Below are positions 1 to 7,687 of a stretch of DNA of 36,753 nt, piece after piece. The notes below the pieces were generated by a model, which ran no database searches, was not told where the DNA came from, and worked only from the letters and a program-made list of their open reading frames with translations. The stretch covers positions 1 through 36,753 of the forward strand of contig JASCXY010000007.1 of assembly GCA_030012235.1 (NCBI GenBank), in the 5' to 3' direction. Both the position numbers and the translations under genes were made by a program. The stretch comes from Balneolaceae bacterium ANBcel3 (lineage in GTDB: Bacteria > Bacteroidota > Rhodothermia > Balneolales > Natronogracilivirgulaceae). Each line of letters begins with the position of its first letter. The first letter of the stretch is position 1.

Positions 1-246
1 TTACAACGGGTATTGGAAGAACTCCAGAGCGAATTCCCCGGACTTACAGCCACAGCCAAAGAAAACGAATGGCGGCTGGATGTTCCTGATCCGCTGCGTA
101 CCGGCCATGAAGAACACTTTGGCCAGGTTGCCACCCGCTTTTTCGATTATCTCAGAAAGGGCGAGCTCCCACACTGGGAAGTTCCCAATATGATCACCAA
201 GTACTACCTGACTACCCACGCCCTTGAAATGGCTCTGGATGAGTAG
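1..246 (+). CDS. Gfo/Idh/MocA-type oxidoreductase, C-terminal fragment (cut by window edge)
   Basis: The reading frame is open from base 1 to the stop at 244-246, so only the last 81 residues are visible. The tail, with its HEEHF, RFFDYL and PNMITKYY segments, resembles the putative oxidoreductase C-terminal domain found at the end of many Bacteroidota Gfo/Idh/MocA-type dehydrogenases. The TTG at 13 is inside the gene and is not a start. The next genes include two more exported proteins of the same superfamily, which supports the assignment. The N-terminal NAD(P)-binding domain lies outside the window, so the substrate cannot be judged. Confidence 0.6.
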   Translation, partial: LQRVLEELQSEFPGLTATAKENEWRLDVPDPLRTGHEEHFGQVATRFFDYLRKGELPHWEVPNMITKYYLTTHALEMALDE

Positions 247-472
247 AGAGTTAGAATGCTGACTGTACAGCCTTTATGTACTCGTTCATCCGGCTTTCTT
301 TGATCACACCGAAATGGAATCGTTCAAATTCGTGTTTGAGTGCAAGCAAATTCGAAAATAGACACTTCGTTGTACTTACCAACGGCTTCCCAAAAAAGTC
401 TCAAAAAACACCGAAAAACTAAATCCAGATTGCTGAAAAAAAATTTTTTTTACTTAGGAAAGTAGAAACTTT

Positions 473-763
473 ATGAGTGATTTAGATGCTTATGTCCGGC
501 AGCGAAAAAAGGTGGATCCGGAATTTGCCCATGACTTTGAATCCGGCTACCAAAAATTTAAGATCGGAGCCATGCTCAAGCTTGCCAGAGAAGATGCCGG
601 TCTAACACAAGAACAGGTAGCACAAAAACTGAAGACGAAAAAGTCTGCTATATCCAGAATTGAAAATCATGCCGAAGACATCCCGCTGTCCACGCTGGAA
701 ACGTATGCCAGGGCTTTTGGAAAAACGTTGAAGCTTGAATTACTGGATTCTCCACGGGCTTAA
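473..763 (+). CDS. XRE-family HTH protein, HigA-like antitoxin without a visible toxin
   Basis: A 96-residue protein with a Cro/C1-type helix-turn-helix at about residues 30-85, including GLTQEQVAQKL followed by SAISRIE. Length and layout match HigA-type antitoxins, which bind their own promoter and neutralise a RelE/HigB ribonuclease. In classical higBA the toxin lies just upstream, but 247-472 has no plus-strand ORF of suitable size, and the next gene downstream is on the other strand. It therefore appears to be an orphan antitoxin or solitary regulator. An A8T8 tract at 436-451 lies just upstream, and a 13-bp-stem hairpin with an attC-like end follows. The ATG at 473 is the only sensible start. 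Confidence 0.75.
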   Translation: MSDLDAYVRQRKKVDPEFAHDFESGYQKFKIGAMLKLAREDAGLTQEQVAQKLKTKKSAISRIENHAEDIPLSTLETYARAFGKTLKLELLDSPRA

Positions 764-773
764 CATACGTATC

Positions 774-820
774 AACCGGCGTGTAAAGGGCTTCTGCCCT
801 ATTACACGCCGGTTATGCGC
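774..820 (+). repeat. Inverted repeat ending in a shared 18-nt motif (attC-like site 1)
   Basis: Positions 774-786 (AACCGGCGTGTAA) pair perfectly with 802-814, and an inner AGGGC/GCCCT stem at 787-791 and 796-800 closes a TTCT loop. The right end, 803-820, matches 7608-7625 at 17 of 18 positions (TACAC, G or T, then CCGGTTATGCGC). Both copies follow the last plus-strand gene of an antitoxin-type locus. The AAC...GTT flanks resemble the core triplets of integron attC sites. There is no T-run, so a simple terminator is a weaker reading. No integrase is visible. Confidence 0.4.
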
Positions 821-838
821 AAAGCCTGCACAACTCCT

Positions 839-2161
839 CTATATGCGGGGTTCCCATCCCGGTTCATAGGGACGCTTCCAGTAACTCATGGCTTCTGAGT
901 CACCCACGATTCTGCCCGTGCGTTCGTTGATTTTCAGCGAGCGTTCAACGTACTGCGAAATATTGCCAAGATGGAGCATATGAACACTCTTCTGCCCGTC
1001 TTCAATGGGTGCGGTGAGCCTGGCTCCATTCACAATACCGTCAATAAAATTTTGGATATGCAGGTCTGTTAACGGGCCTGCACCCACAGTATCCAGCTGA
1101 TCCCGCTCGGCATCATCCTGCCGGAGACTCCTCCGGATTTCCTGATTCGAACGGTCATAGGCGATAAATCCCTCCCGGTCAATGAGCATCGTACCATCCG
1201 AACCATAAATGACCGAGCCCCGGCCCCGGTTGAAAAACTGGAACCCGTTTGCACTAAACCCTTCCCAGTTAATGGCTTTTTTACCTGAAAAATCAAACGT
1301 CACATTCTGAGTGTCGAAAAATTCCCAGTCGTCATCGTAAAAGAACCGCCCTCCATGCGAAGTTACGCGCACCGGATGCTGCACATCCAGTGCCCAGCGA
1401 CAGATATCCACCTCATGTGTACCGTTATTCAATAACTCGCCGGTTCCCCATTTTTTAAACCAGTGCCAGTTATAGTGAATCACATTGTCGCGGTATGGTG
1501 TTCTCGGAGCCGGTCCCTGCCAGAGTTCATAATCCAGCCATTCAGGTACATCGGCAATTTGCCCACGCCCGATAGGATTCCGGGCCATCGAATAAAACGC
1601 TTTGGCATAATGGACACTGCCAATCAGCCCTTCGTGAATAAGGCGGATGGCTTCGATGGATTCTGGCGCAGACCGCTGCTGGTTGCCCATCTGAACCATC
1701 CCGCCATAGCGTTGCTGCGCCTGAACGATGAGTTCCGCTTCATAGGGATTGTGGCTTCCCGGCTTTTCAACATACACATGCTTGCCGGCCGATAAGGCCA
1801 TCACCGTTGCCGGCGTATGCCAATGATCCGGTGCCCCGATCACCAGCGCATCCACCGCAGGATCCTCCAGGGCATAACGAAAATCCGTTCCGGTAGCCGG
1901 CGCCTTTCCCTGAATCGATTCAATTTCTTTGGCAAGGCCATCCAGCGGCCGCCGATCGACATCATACACCGATACCACTTCGGATCCCGACGCCTTGGCA
2001 AATGAAAGGGCAAGCGCTCCGGCCCGGCTTCTTCCACCCATAACCGCTACCCGAATTTTTTCTTTTCCAAATCCCGCTTTTACTACTCCGGGAAACGATC
2101 CGGCCATGACCATTCCCGCTCCGCTTACCGCTGAAAGCTTAATAAAATCTTTTCTTTTCAT
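839..2161 (-). CDS. Exported Gfo/Idh/MocA family oxidoreductase
   Basis: A 440-residue NAD(P)-dependent sugar or cyclitol oxidoreductase of the Gfo/Idh/MocA superfamily. The start at 2161 is chosen because GGAGAA lies about five bases upstream and the protein then opens with a Tat-like signal (MKRKDFIK, a small-residue hydrophobic stretch, then VKA). A longer frame from 2221 lacks this logic. The Rossmann loop is MGGRSRAG (41-48), the EKP motif is at 132-134, and the GTHEVDICRW segment (247-256) fits the catalytic region. The signal has RK rather than RR, so Tat export is probable but not certain. It is divergent from the DUF6807 gene with a 158-bp spacer. The substrate is unknown; these periplasmic enzymes often act on sugars and glycosides. 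Confidence 0.85.
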   Translation of the reverse strand: MKRKDFIKLSAVSGAGMVMAGSFPGVVKAGFGKEKIRVAVMGGRSRAGALALSFAKASGSEVVSVYDVDRRPLDGLAKEIESIQGKAPATGTDFRYALEDPAVDALVIGAPDHWHTPATVMALSAGKHVYVEKPGSHNPYEAELIVQAQQRYGGMVQMGNQQRSAPESIEAIRLIHEGLIGSVHYAKAFYSMARNPIGRGQIADVPEWLDYELWQGPAPRTPYRDNVIHYNWHWFKKWGTGELLNNGTHEVDICRWALDVQHPVRVTSHGGRFFYDDDWEFFDTQNVTFDFSGKKAINWEGFSANGFQFFNRGRGSVIYGSDGTMLIDREGFIAYDRSNQEIRRSLRQDDAERDQLDTVGAGPLTDLHIQNFIDGIVNGARLTAPIEDGQKSVHMLHLGNISQYVERSLKINERTGRIVGDSEAMSYWKRPYEPGWEPRI

Positions 2162-2319
2162 GTCTTCTCCGTTGGTTCTTTGTGATCCTGTGATTTCAGG
2201 AATATATAAAACCGGGGACATAAGCGGTACTTAATTTTCCTGAATCCTCCTTCGAAAGCTACACAAATACATCCAAATCCTGCCCTTGCCGACATACCCG
2301 GCTTCTTGTATTTTAAAGT

Positions 2320-3573
2320 ATGCCTGATAATATCCTCTCCCTTTTCATTCTTTCTATAATTCTGCTTACTCCGGGACACTTTGCAGACGCAACCGAACCG
2401 CAGAGTGAACACCCTGTTACGGGATTCCGAATTACTGTCACGGCTGGAGAAACCGATCGGATGAACACCATCGTCTCTTTTCCGTTTCCAGAACCCCTGC
2501 AACCCGGGGTCTACTCGTCCACCCGAAGCGATCGTAAGGAATCAACCTGCGTTCAGGTCGATGAACATCAGACCGGATGGATGCGCATAGCACGGCTCAC
2601 GGCCGGCTCCACGGCTACCTATCGGCTGGATCCCGCCCAAAACTGCCTAACACCGTATACAGAACAGGCGAGGCTTAGAGAAACCGAAGAGACCCTCGTC
2701 CTTCAAAGCGGATCCATCGATGTACTGAAGTACTATCACAAAAAAAACAGCTCCGCGCAACCGCCGGACAAAATCTACGAACGTGCCGGATACATCCATC
2801 CGCTTTTTACCCCGAATGGATCCATCCTCACCCAACACCTCAACACGGACTATCCGCATCATTTTGGGATCTGGTCGGCGTGGACCCGGACAGAGTTTGA
2901 CGGACGATCTCCCGATTTCTGGAACGTCCACTTTGAAACCGGGCGAGTGGATTTGGATACGCTTTTGAATACCTGGAGCGGGCCTGTTCACGCCGGCTTG
3001 CGTTCTATTCACCGTTATACCGACCTGACTGCGGCTCATCAGCCCGTGGCTTTGCTTGAAGAATGGACCGTCCGCACTTTTTACACCGGAAGCGCTCCTG
3101 ACTATCTGATTGTTGAACTCACTTCGGTGCAGTCTGCAGCAACGGAGCACCCGCTAATACTTCCGGAATATCATTATGGCGGAGTGGGCTTCAGAGGCCA
3201 TGCGGACTGGAATAACCCCGAAAAGGTTGTTTTTTATACGGCCGATGGATTGGGAAGAGACGGGCATGGCACCCGTCAGCGGTGGGTACATATAGGCGGC
3301 CAATCTGACGGTTCCCTTGCGGGAGTAGCCCTTATGGGTCATCCGGATAATTTCAGGGCTCCGCAGCACGTACGCATCCACCCGGATATGCCTTTTTTCA
3401 ATTTCGCACCGGTTCAGGCCGGCGACATGGCGATTGAACCCGGAGTTCCTTACCGGAATACGTATCGCTTTGTCACCTTTGACGGAAAACCGGATGTGGA
3501 ACTGATTAACCGCCTTTGGTATGATTTTGCTTATCCTCCCGCCGTTGAAGTTACCGCGGAATTCTCCCCCTGA
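2320..3573 (+). CDS. DUF6807 ('PmoA-like') family secreted protein
   Basis: A 417-residue protein with an N-terminal Sec signal (MPDNILSLFILSIILL, cleavage probably after ADA near residue 25). The core segments YIHPLF, NTDYPHHFGIWSAW and PEYHYGGVGF match the family often annotated 'methane oxygenase PmoA' and now called DUF6807. That name is misleading, since nothing here resembles membrane methane monooxygenase. These proteins are often found near Gfo/Idh/MocA oxidoreductases in Bacteroidota and Planctomycetota, as here on both sides. A role in processing carbohydrate derivatives outside the cytoplasm is inference. The gene converges with the small membrane protein gene, the two stops being about 20 bases apart. 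Confidence 0.75.
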   Translation: MPDNILSLFILSIILLTPGHFADATEPQSEHPVTGFRITVTAGETDRMNTIVSFPFPEPLQPGVYSSTRSDRKESTCVQVDEHQTGWMRIARLTAGSTATYRLDPAQNCLTPYTEQARLRETEETLVLQSGSIDVLKYYHKKNSSAQPPDKIYERAGYIHPLFTPNGSILTQHLNTDYPHHFGIWSAWTRTEFDGRSPDFWNVHFETGRVDLDTLLNTWSGPVHAGLRSIHRYTDLTAAHQPVALLEEWTVRTFYTGSAPDYLIVELTSVQSAATEHPLILPEYHYGGVGFRGHADWNNPEKVVFYTADGLGRDGHGTRQRWVHIGGQSDGSLAGVALMGHPDNFRAPQHVRIHPDMPFFNFAPVQAGDMAIEPGVPYRNTYRFVTFDGKPDVELINRLWYDFAYPPAVEVTAEFSP

Positions 3574-3592
3574 TCATGCCTCGCCTCCGGGA

Positions 3593-3841
3593 TTAACGGA
3601 AGCCTCTCTTGGGAAAAAACAGCCTTTTTATGCCATGAATCGTCAGTCGTATCAGAGAAAAGGCCAGATATAAGGCCACCGAAAGAAGTACGATGATATG
3701 GAGCTGTGTGACAAGCTCGGACCACTCTCCACTATATCTGATGATGGCATACACATTCAGGATATTTGCGGCTAAAAATATCAGAAACCACAAAAATACT
3801 TCGCGTTTGATTCGGGATGCCTTAATGATAATATCTTTCAT
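3593..3841 (-). CDS. Small two-helix membrane protein, coupled to the upstream oxidoreductase
   Basis: An 82-residue protein with hydrophobic helices at about residues 15-35 and 45-67, a basic N-terminus and a basic tail (KRLFFPKRGFR), suggesting both ends are cytoplasmic. Its ATG overlaps the stop of the oxidoreductase gene in an ATGA arrangement at 3838-3841, so it is very likely translated from the same message. No family was recognised. A membrane partner or anchor for the exported oxidoreductase is a guess from the coupling alone. Confidence 0.7.
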   Translation of the reverse strand: MKDIIIKASRIKREVFLWFLIFLAANILNVYAIIRYSGEWSELVTQLHIIVLLSVALYLAFSLIRLTIHGIKRLFFPKRGFR

Positions 3842-5121
3842 GATTTGGAGAGAAGATAGGGTTCAGGAATGGTGATATGCTGATCACTATACGTGGCCTC
3901 TTCTGCCAGTAATGCCCAGATGGAAGCATGATATCCCTCATCCGTCAATTTTTGCGGAGCCTCTCCTTTTCGGATAAAATCCACAAACGCTTCAAGAAAA
4001 AGCTGGGTTTCATTCATTTCCCAATCGTCAGAAATAAACCGGCCTCCTTGCGCAACCGGTTCGGCCGGAACCCATGTAGCCCCGCCTATCGGAATCGTAT
4101 CAAAAATATTTCTTTCGATAGAATGAATCAGCTGCCGGATGGCCGGTGGTGCCGGCGGAAACTCCTCATACTGTTTATTGACTTCCAGATCCATCGTACC
4201 CTTGTTTCCGAGCACCTCGATCTGCATTCCATTGTGCTTGTTACTTTGAAGGCAGCTGTACTTGAAGTGTATTCCTCCGGGGTATTTGAAGATAAGAGAA
4301 AAGTTGTCCCACACTTCCCTGTGATCCTTCCAGAAATTGATACTTCCGCTACCAGACACGCTGATTGGAGTACTGTCCAGCACCCAGTTGGCTACCTGAA
4401 GATGATGCGAACAAAGCTCGGTAATCATACCAGCGGAATACTCCCTGTACAATCTCCAGTTCAGCTGACGATCCAGGGCACTTCCCGGTTCTAATCCGCC
4501 GTACAAAATCCAGCTTTGGTTTCGGTGCCAGTTTCCGTTAATCATGGTCACCGGCCCGATTTCATTATTTCTGATCCTTTCCAGAGCCGACAGATACACC
4601 GGGCTAAACAAGCGTTGATGTCCGACTAGCAGGATTTTCTGATGCTCCTTGTGGGCATCGTACATATTCTTGACTTCGTCCAGCGTCCGCGCCATGGATT
4701 TCTCACAAAAAACATGAACTCCCTTCTCCATTGCATGGATGGTCGGTTCCTCATGCTGATGCAGTGGAGTCGCGATGACCACCCCGTCCAGTTCAACGCT
4801 GTCCAACATCTCCCGATAGTCGTAAAAACAGGGAACCTTTCCTCCGGTCATCTTCCCCATTCGTTCAAAATGAGGCTGATAGATATCACACAGAGCAGCG
4901 ATTTCTACATTCAGGCGCTCCGTGAAATCCATCATATTTAATAACAAAGTCTGACCCCGGGTTCCAAGCCCGATAAACCCGATGCGAACCCGGTCTGAAG
5001 GATCCTTCCCAAAGGTCTCGGGCTGACTGAATGCACTGATCCAGGGCATGGATGAGGCTGCAACCGCAGAACCGGCCAGCATGGATGTTATTTCTAAAAA
5101 ATGTCTTCGGCTTATCTGCAT
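3838..5121 (-). CDS. Tat-exported Gfo/Idh/MocA family oxidoreductase
   Basis: A 427-residue oxidoreductase with a textbook Tat signal: SRRHFLEI at residues 4-11, then an Ala/Ser-rich hydrophobic stretch ending near ISA (30). The Rossmann loop is GLGTRG (51-56). The usual EKP lysine motif reads EKS (140-142), keeping the lysine but losing the proline. ELCSHHLQVANW fits the conserved catalytic helix. Export as a folded protein with NAD(P) bound is typical of this group. It heads a two-gene unit with the 82-residue membrane protein. The DUF6807 protein and ApbE next door suggest shared extracytoplasmic sugar chemistry, but the substrate cannot be read from sequence. Confidence 0.88.
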   Translation of the reverse strand: MQISRRHFLEITSMLAGSAVAASSMPWISAFSQPETFGKDPSDRVRIGFIGLGTRGQTLLLNMMDFTERLNVEIAALCDIYQPHFERMGKMTGGKVPCFYDYREMLDSVELDGVVIATPLHQHEEPTIHAMEKGVHVFCEKSMARTLDEVKNMYDAHKEHQKILLVGHQRLFSPVYLSALERIRNNEIGPVTMINGNWHRNQSWILYGGLEPGSALDRQLNWRLYREYSAGMITELCSHHLQVANWVLDSTPISVSGSGSINFWKDHREVWDNFSLIFKYPGGIHFKYSCLQSNKHNGMQIEVLGNKGTMDLEVNKQYEEFPPAPPAIRQLIHSIERNIFDTIPIGGATWVPAEPVAQGGRFISDDWEMNETQLFLEAFVDFIRKGEAPQKLTDEGYHASIWALLAEEATYSDQHITIPEPYLLSKS

Positions 5122-5274
5122 ACATACATACGGTTACTGCAAACGATCCATCCGAATGAATCTGTTTGCTGTGCACATGGACTTATAAGGGATCCCTGTT
5201 GCTAAAACGACTGTACTGTACATTTAATATTTTTGTGCCAGTAAAGTAATAAAAAAATCAAGAGAATCCGATCA

Positions 5275-6195
5275 CTATGTCATAATGTATGTAGAGATTT
5301 CGGGCTCACCGGAATCATAACGTACTTTTACGATCTCACAAGGCATGGAGCGATCGGAGAGCGCTTCAATCGTTTCATCTGGTGCAACCAGTAATGCCGT
5401 AGATAATATTTCAGAAAAAACCGGAGCTTTAGAGCAAACGCTGACAGCAAGGCAAGATTCCATCGGATGACCCGTGAATGGATTGATCACATGCCGGTGC
5501 TTTACCAGTGTACCATCATCCGACATATAAAAATTGCTGGATGTGGAGACCGAGGCGTCCCGAATTTCAAACGCATGAACCGGTTCTCCCGGATTCACAT
5601 AGTTATTTATCCCGATTTTCCAGTGATCCCCTGCCGGATGCTCTCCTTTGGTGAGAATGGAGCTTTCTCCAAAACTGATAAAAGCATTCTTTATCGAGAA
5701 ATCCTCAAGAATGGTACGAATTTCTTCCAGTGCATATCCTTTGCCAAACCCCCCGAGATCAAGTTCAAGTGAGCGGCTGTCAAAAGAAACTGAGCGATCT
5801 TCCTGATTTAGCCGAAGATGTTTCATCCCAACTTCATTCAGGATGTGATTAAGCTGAGTTTCAGAAATCGGGTCACTTGGATGCTCCTCCCAATATTTGT
5901 AAAGCGGCCGCAAAGTGATATCGAAAGCACCCTTTGTAATCCTGGAGTATTTACTGCATGTTGACAAAATTTCAAACACTTCGGGGCTTACGTGTACGGG
6001 TTCTTGTGAAGCATTCTTATTGATCTGCGAAATCTCACTGTACGGGACAAACCGACTCAGGCTGTTTTCTATCCGATGGATTTCATTTTTAATAATACCG
6101 GTAAGCTGTTCACCTAATTCTTCTTCAAAATCAGGGATCACTAAATTGCAACGCGTTCCCATTGCATAGAAACTGGTGTGGTATAGATTACTCAT
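5275..6195 (-). CDS. apbE: FAD:protein FMN transferase (ApbE family)
   Basis: A 306-residue ApbE-type flavin transferase, which attaches FMN covalently to Thr or Ser of target flavoproteins using FAD and Mg2+. Visible landmarks are MGTRC near the start, GAFDITLRPLY, LDLGGFGKGYA and HVINPFTGHP. The Mg-binding motif near the C-terminus, usually A-D-x-x-[AS]-T-A, reads SEILSTA, so Glu replaces the usual Asp. No signal peptide or lipobox is present, unlike many ApbE proteins, so it should act in the cytoplasm or have an unrecognised export route. No FMN-bind-domain target is present in the window. It lies 153 bp upstream of the Tat oxidoreductase gene on the same strand, possibly as a separate transcript. 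Confidence 0.88.
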   Translation of the reverse strand: MSNLYHTSFYAMGTRCNLVIPDFEEELGEQLTGIIKNEIHRIENSLSRFVPYSEISQINKNASQEPVHVSPEVFEILSTCSKYSRITKGAFDITLRPLYKYWEEHPSDPISETQLNHILNEVGMKHLRLNQEDRSVSFDSRSLELDLGGFGKGYALEEIRTILEDFSIKNAFISFGESSILTKGEHPAGDHWKIGINNYVNPGEPVHAFEIRDASVSTSSNFYMSDDGTLVKHRHVINPFTGHPMESCLAVSVCSKAPVFSEILSTALLVAPDETIEALSDRSMPCEIVKVRYDSGEPEISTYIMT

Positions 6196-6921
6196 AATGT
6201 GCTCGTTCTCTTTTGTCCTTTATAACGTTGTAACCGAATACAGACCTCATATGTGACGGATGAGTAAGCGATTCTCATCGTTTTGTCTATCGATGCTGAT
6301 GTTATCCTTGGTCACTACTTGTTTTTCGGATAATTTCGTCAAACCTGAAGTGATTTATTAAGATTTTTTAATTTTTTACGTTTAGCGTTAACATCAGACC
6401 ATACATTTATATATCGCCTGCTTTTTAAATATTTTTTTAGCCTTATTTCCCTTGTCAATATGTTTAATAAACAACAAGAAGTCAACAAATCATCCGGCCA
6501 ACTATACGTATAATATTCCCCTCTGCGCATATACAGTTTAAGAGGTAGCGCTTTTCTATGGATGAAGCAATGATTCCGGTACTCAAAAAAAATTTTTTTG
6601 GGGGACTTCCGGAAAGAGATGTGCCTCTGCCCTATACGGGAAGGTGTTATTGAGCTGAGTTAAACTTCTTATATAAGAATAAAAATGAGCGTACAATATT
6701 CGTGTTCATTTTTTTAATTTTTTTGAATGAGCAAAACTCATATCGATATCTACGTCCTGACAACTTCCTAATGGGTAGACCAGTTATGAAGGTAAGCTTT
6801 CAATGATCTCCCGTATGAAGACAATGCGTTGTTATACAAGCATACGATATTGGGAAATAACCGTTGAAATTTCGTATCAAATGTAATAATTTAGTTATAA
6901 CAACTAGCCAACTGTAAAATT
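6196..6921. other. AT-rich intergenic region, no supported gene
   Basis: About 725 bases between the divergent apbE and antitoxin genes. The sequence is visibly more AT-rich than its surroundings and contains an A8T7 tract at 6585-6599, like the A8T8 tract before the XRE gene at 436-451. A 63-codon minus-strand frame at 6339-6530 has no recognisable domain and unlikely composition. The promoter of the toxin-antitoxin operon is expected in the last 100 bases, but I could not fix it. The base composition is compatible with horizontally acquired DNA. Confidence 0.5.
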
Positions 6922-7143
6922 ATGGAAGCCAAAATTCGAAAAGTCGGAAACAGTCTCGGGGTTATTTTGCCAAAGCAAATGATTGAAGAACTACACCTGA
7001 AAACAGGAGATAAGTTAAAAATTGAACGAAAAGGCTCTGGTATAGAGCTCAATCCTGTTGACCCTGAGTTTGAAGATTGGCTTGAAGCCTATCGTCAGTT
7101 AAATTCCGATTATAAAGAGGTATTAAAAGCATTGTCGGAATGA
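6922..7143 (+). CDS. AbrB/MazE-family antitoxin of a Doc-type module
   Basis: A 73-residue protein with a swapped-hairpin AbrB/SpoVT DNA-binding domain at residues 1-48 (AKIRKVGNSLGVILPK, then KTGDKLKIE). The acidic C-terminus (EAYRQLNSDYKEVLKALSE) has the look of a toxin-neutralising tail. It should bind its own promoter and inhibit the Doc protein encoded immediately downstream. The stop overlaps the toxin start by four bases, the usual antitoxin-first coupling. Composition is AT-rich relative to the flanking catabolic genes. Confidence 0.9.
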   Translation: MEAKIRKVGNSLGVILPKQMIEELHLKTGDKLKIERKGSGIELNPVDPEFEDWLEAYRQLNSDYKEVLKALSE

Positions 7144-7526
7144 TCCGCTTCCTGGATAAAGCAACCCTGTTGATATTCCATAAAGACCAGCTGGAACGGT
7201 ATGGAGGTGCATCAGGAATACGGGATGAAGCGTTGCTGGAGTCGGCTTTGGCCCAACCACAAGCTACGTTCGATGGGGCCTATGTTCATGAAGATATTTT
7301 TCATATGGCAACAGCATACGCTTATCATTTGTGTCAAAATCATCCCTTTTATGATGGAAATAAAAGAACGGCCCTAATAGCGATGTATATGTTTCTCTAT
7401 GTAAACGGCTATCAAATGGTGTCCGATAAAAAGAGTTTATATGCAATAATAATGGATCTTGCCAAAGGAAAAGTTAGCAAAGAAGAGTTAAGAGAGTATT
7501 TAATAGCGAATACCAAAAAGAGGTAA
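7140..7526 (+). CDS. doc: Doc-type (death-on-curing) Fic-fold toxin
   Basis: A 128-residue Doc-family protein. Doc of phage P1 phosphorylates elongation factor EF-Tu and halts translation. The signature HPFYDGNKR lies at residues 68-76, with the catalytic His68, Asp72 and the NKR motif typical of Doc rather than the GNGR of AMPylating Fic proteins. IRDEALLESALAQPQ near residues 27-41 is also characteristic. Length matches the family, and no truncation or frameshift is seen, so the toxin is probably intact. It is co-translated with the AbrB-type antitoxin and followed by an attC-like structure. Confidence 0.92.
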   Translation: MIRFLDKATLLIFHKDQLERYGGASGIRDEALLESALAQPQATFDGAYVHEDIFHMATAYAYHLCQNHPFYDGNKRTALIAMYMFLYVNGYQMVSDKKSLYAIIMDLAKGKVSKEELREYLIANTKKR

Positions 7527-7549
7527 TATCCGACTACGGAATCATGTTT

Positions 7550-7625
7550 GCATAACAACCGCATCAAACAGGCTTGTGTGGGGTTCTCACCCCGTATTAA
7601 TGGGCTGTACACTCCGGTTATGCGC
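7550..7625 (+). repeat. attC-like structured site 2 downstream of the Doc module
   Basis: The segment runs from GCATAAC (7550-7556) to GTTATGC (7617-7623), which are exact reverse complements. Inside, AACCG (7557-7561) faces CGGTT (7615-7619). ACAG followed by an unpaired G and C (7567-7572) faces GCTGT near 7604-7608. GGGGT and ACCCC around 7580-7592 form a short hairpin with a TCTC loop. Paired ends, an extrahelical G on one arm and a terminal hairpin are the layout of integron attC sites. The right end matches attC-like site 1 at 17 of 18 bases. No intI gene is in the window. Confidence 0.4.
7554..7570 (+). repeat. 17-bp dispersed repeat, copy 1
   Basis: AACAACCGCATCAAACA occurs here, inside the left arm of attC-like site 2, and again at 10978-10994 upstream of the KDPG aldolase gene. 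The sequences diverge immediately outside the repeat. An exact 17-mer is uncommon by chance in a window this size but not decisive. Confidence 0.5.
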
Positions 7626-7687
7626 TTGCCGTTTAGGTATCACAGCTTCATTTCATTGCTTTAAAAGCCTGTTACCGAGATGGAATA

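Noticed and set aside
251-394. A 48-codon minus-strand frame ending at 251 (contains KHEFERFHFGVIKES)
   Set aside because: Could be the tail of a decayed gene, but the length is within chance expectation, it has no start and no recognisable domain.
436-451. A8T8 tract before the XRE gene and A8T7 at 6585-6599 as a shared element
   Set aside because: A/T tracts are common in AT-rich spacers, and the flanks of the two tracts do not match.
774-814. Simple rho-independent terminator after the XRE gene
   Set aside because: The stem is strong but no T-run follows, and the shared right-end motif with the Doc locus is better explained by a recombination-site reading, held at low confidence.
2320-3573. 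Calling the DUF6807 protein a methane oxygenase (PmoA)
   Set aside because: A misleading legacy name; the protein is a secreted soluble protein with no monooxygenase membrane helices or copper-site motifs visible.
6339-6530. A 63-codon minus-strand frame in the AT-rich spacer
   Set aside because: No ribosome binding site, no domain, Lys/Leu-rich composition as expected from AT-rich noncoding DNA.
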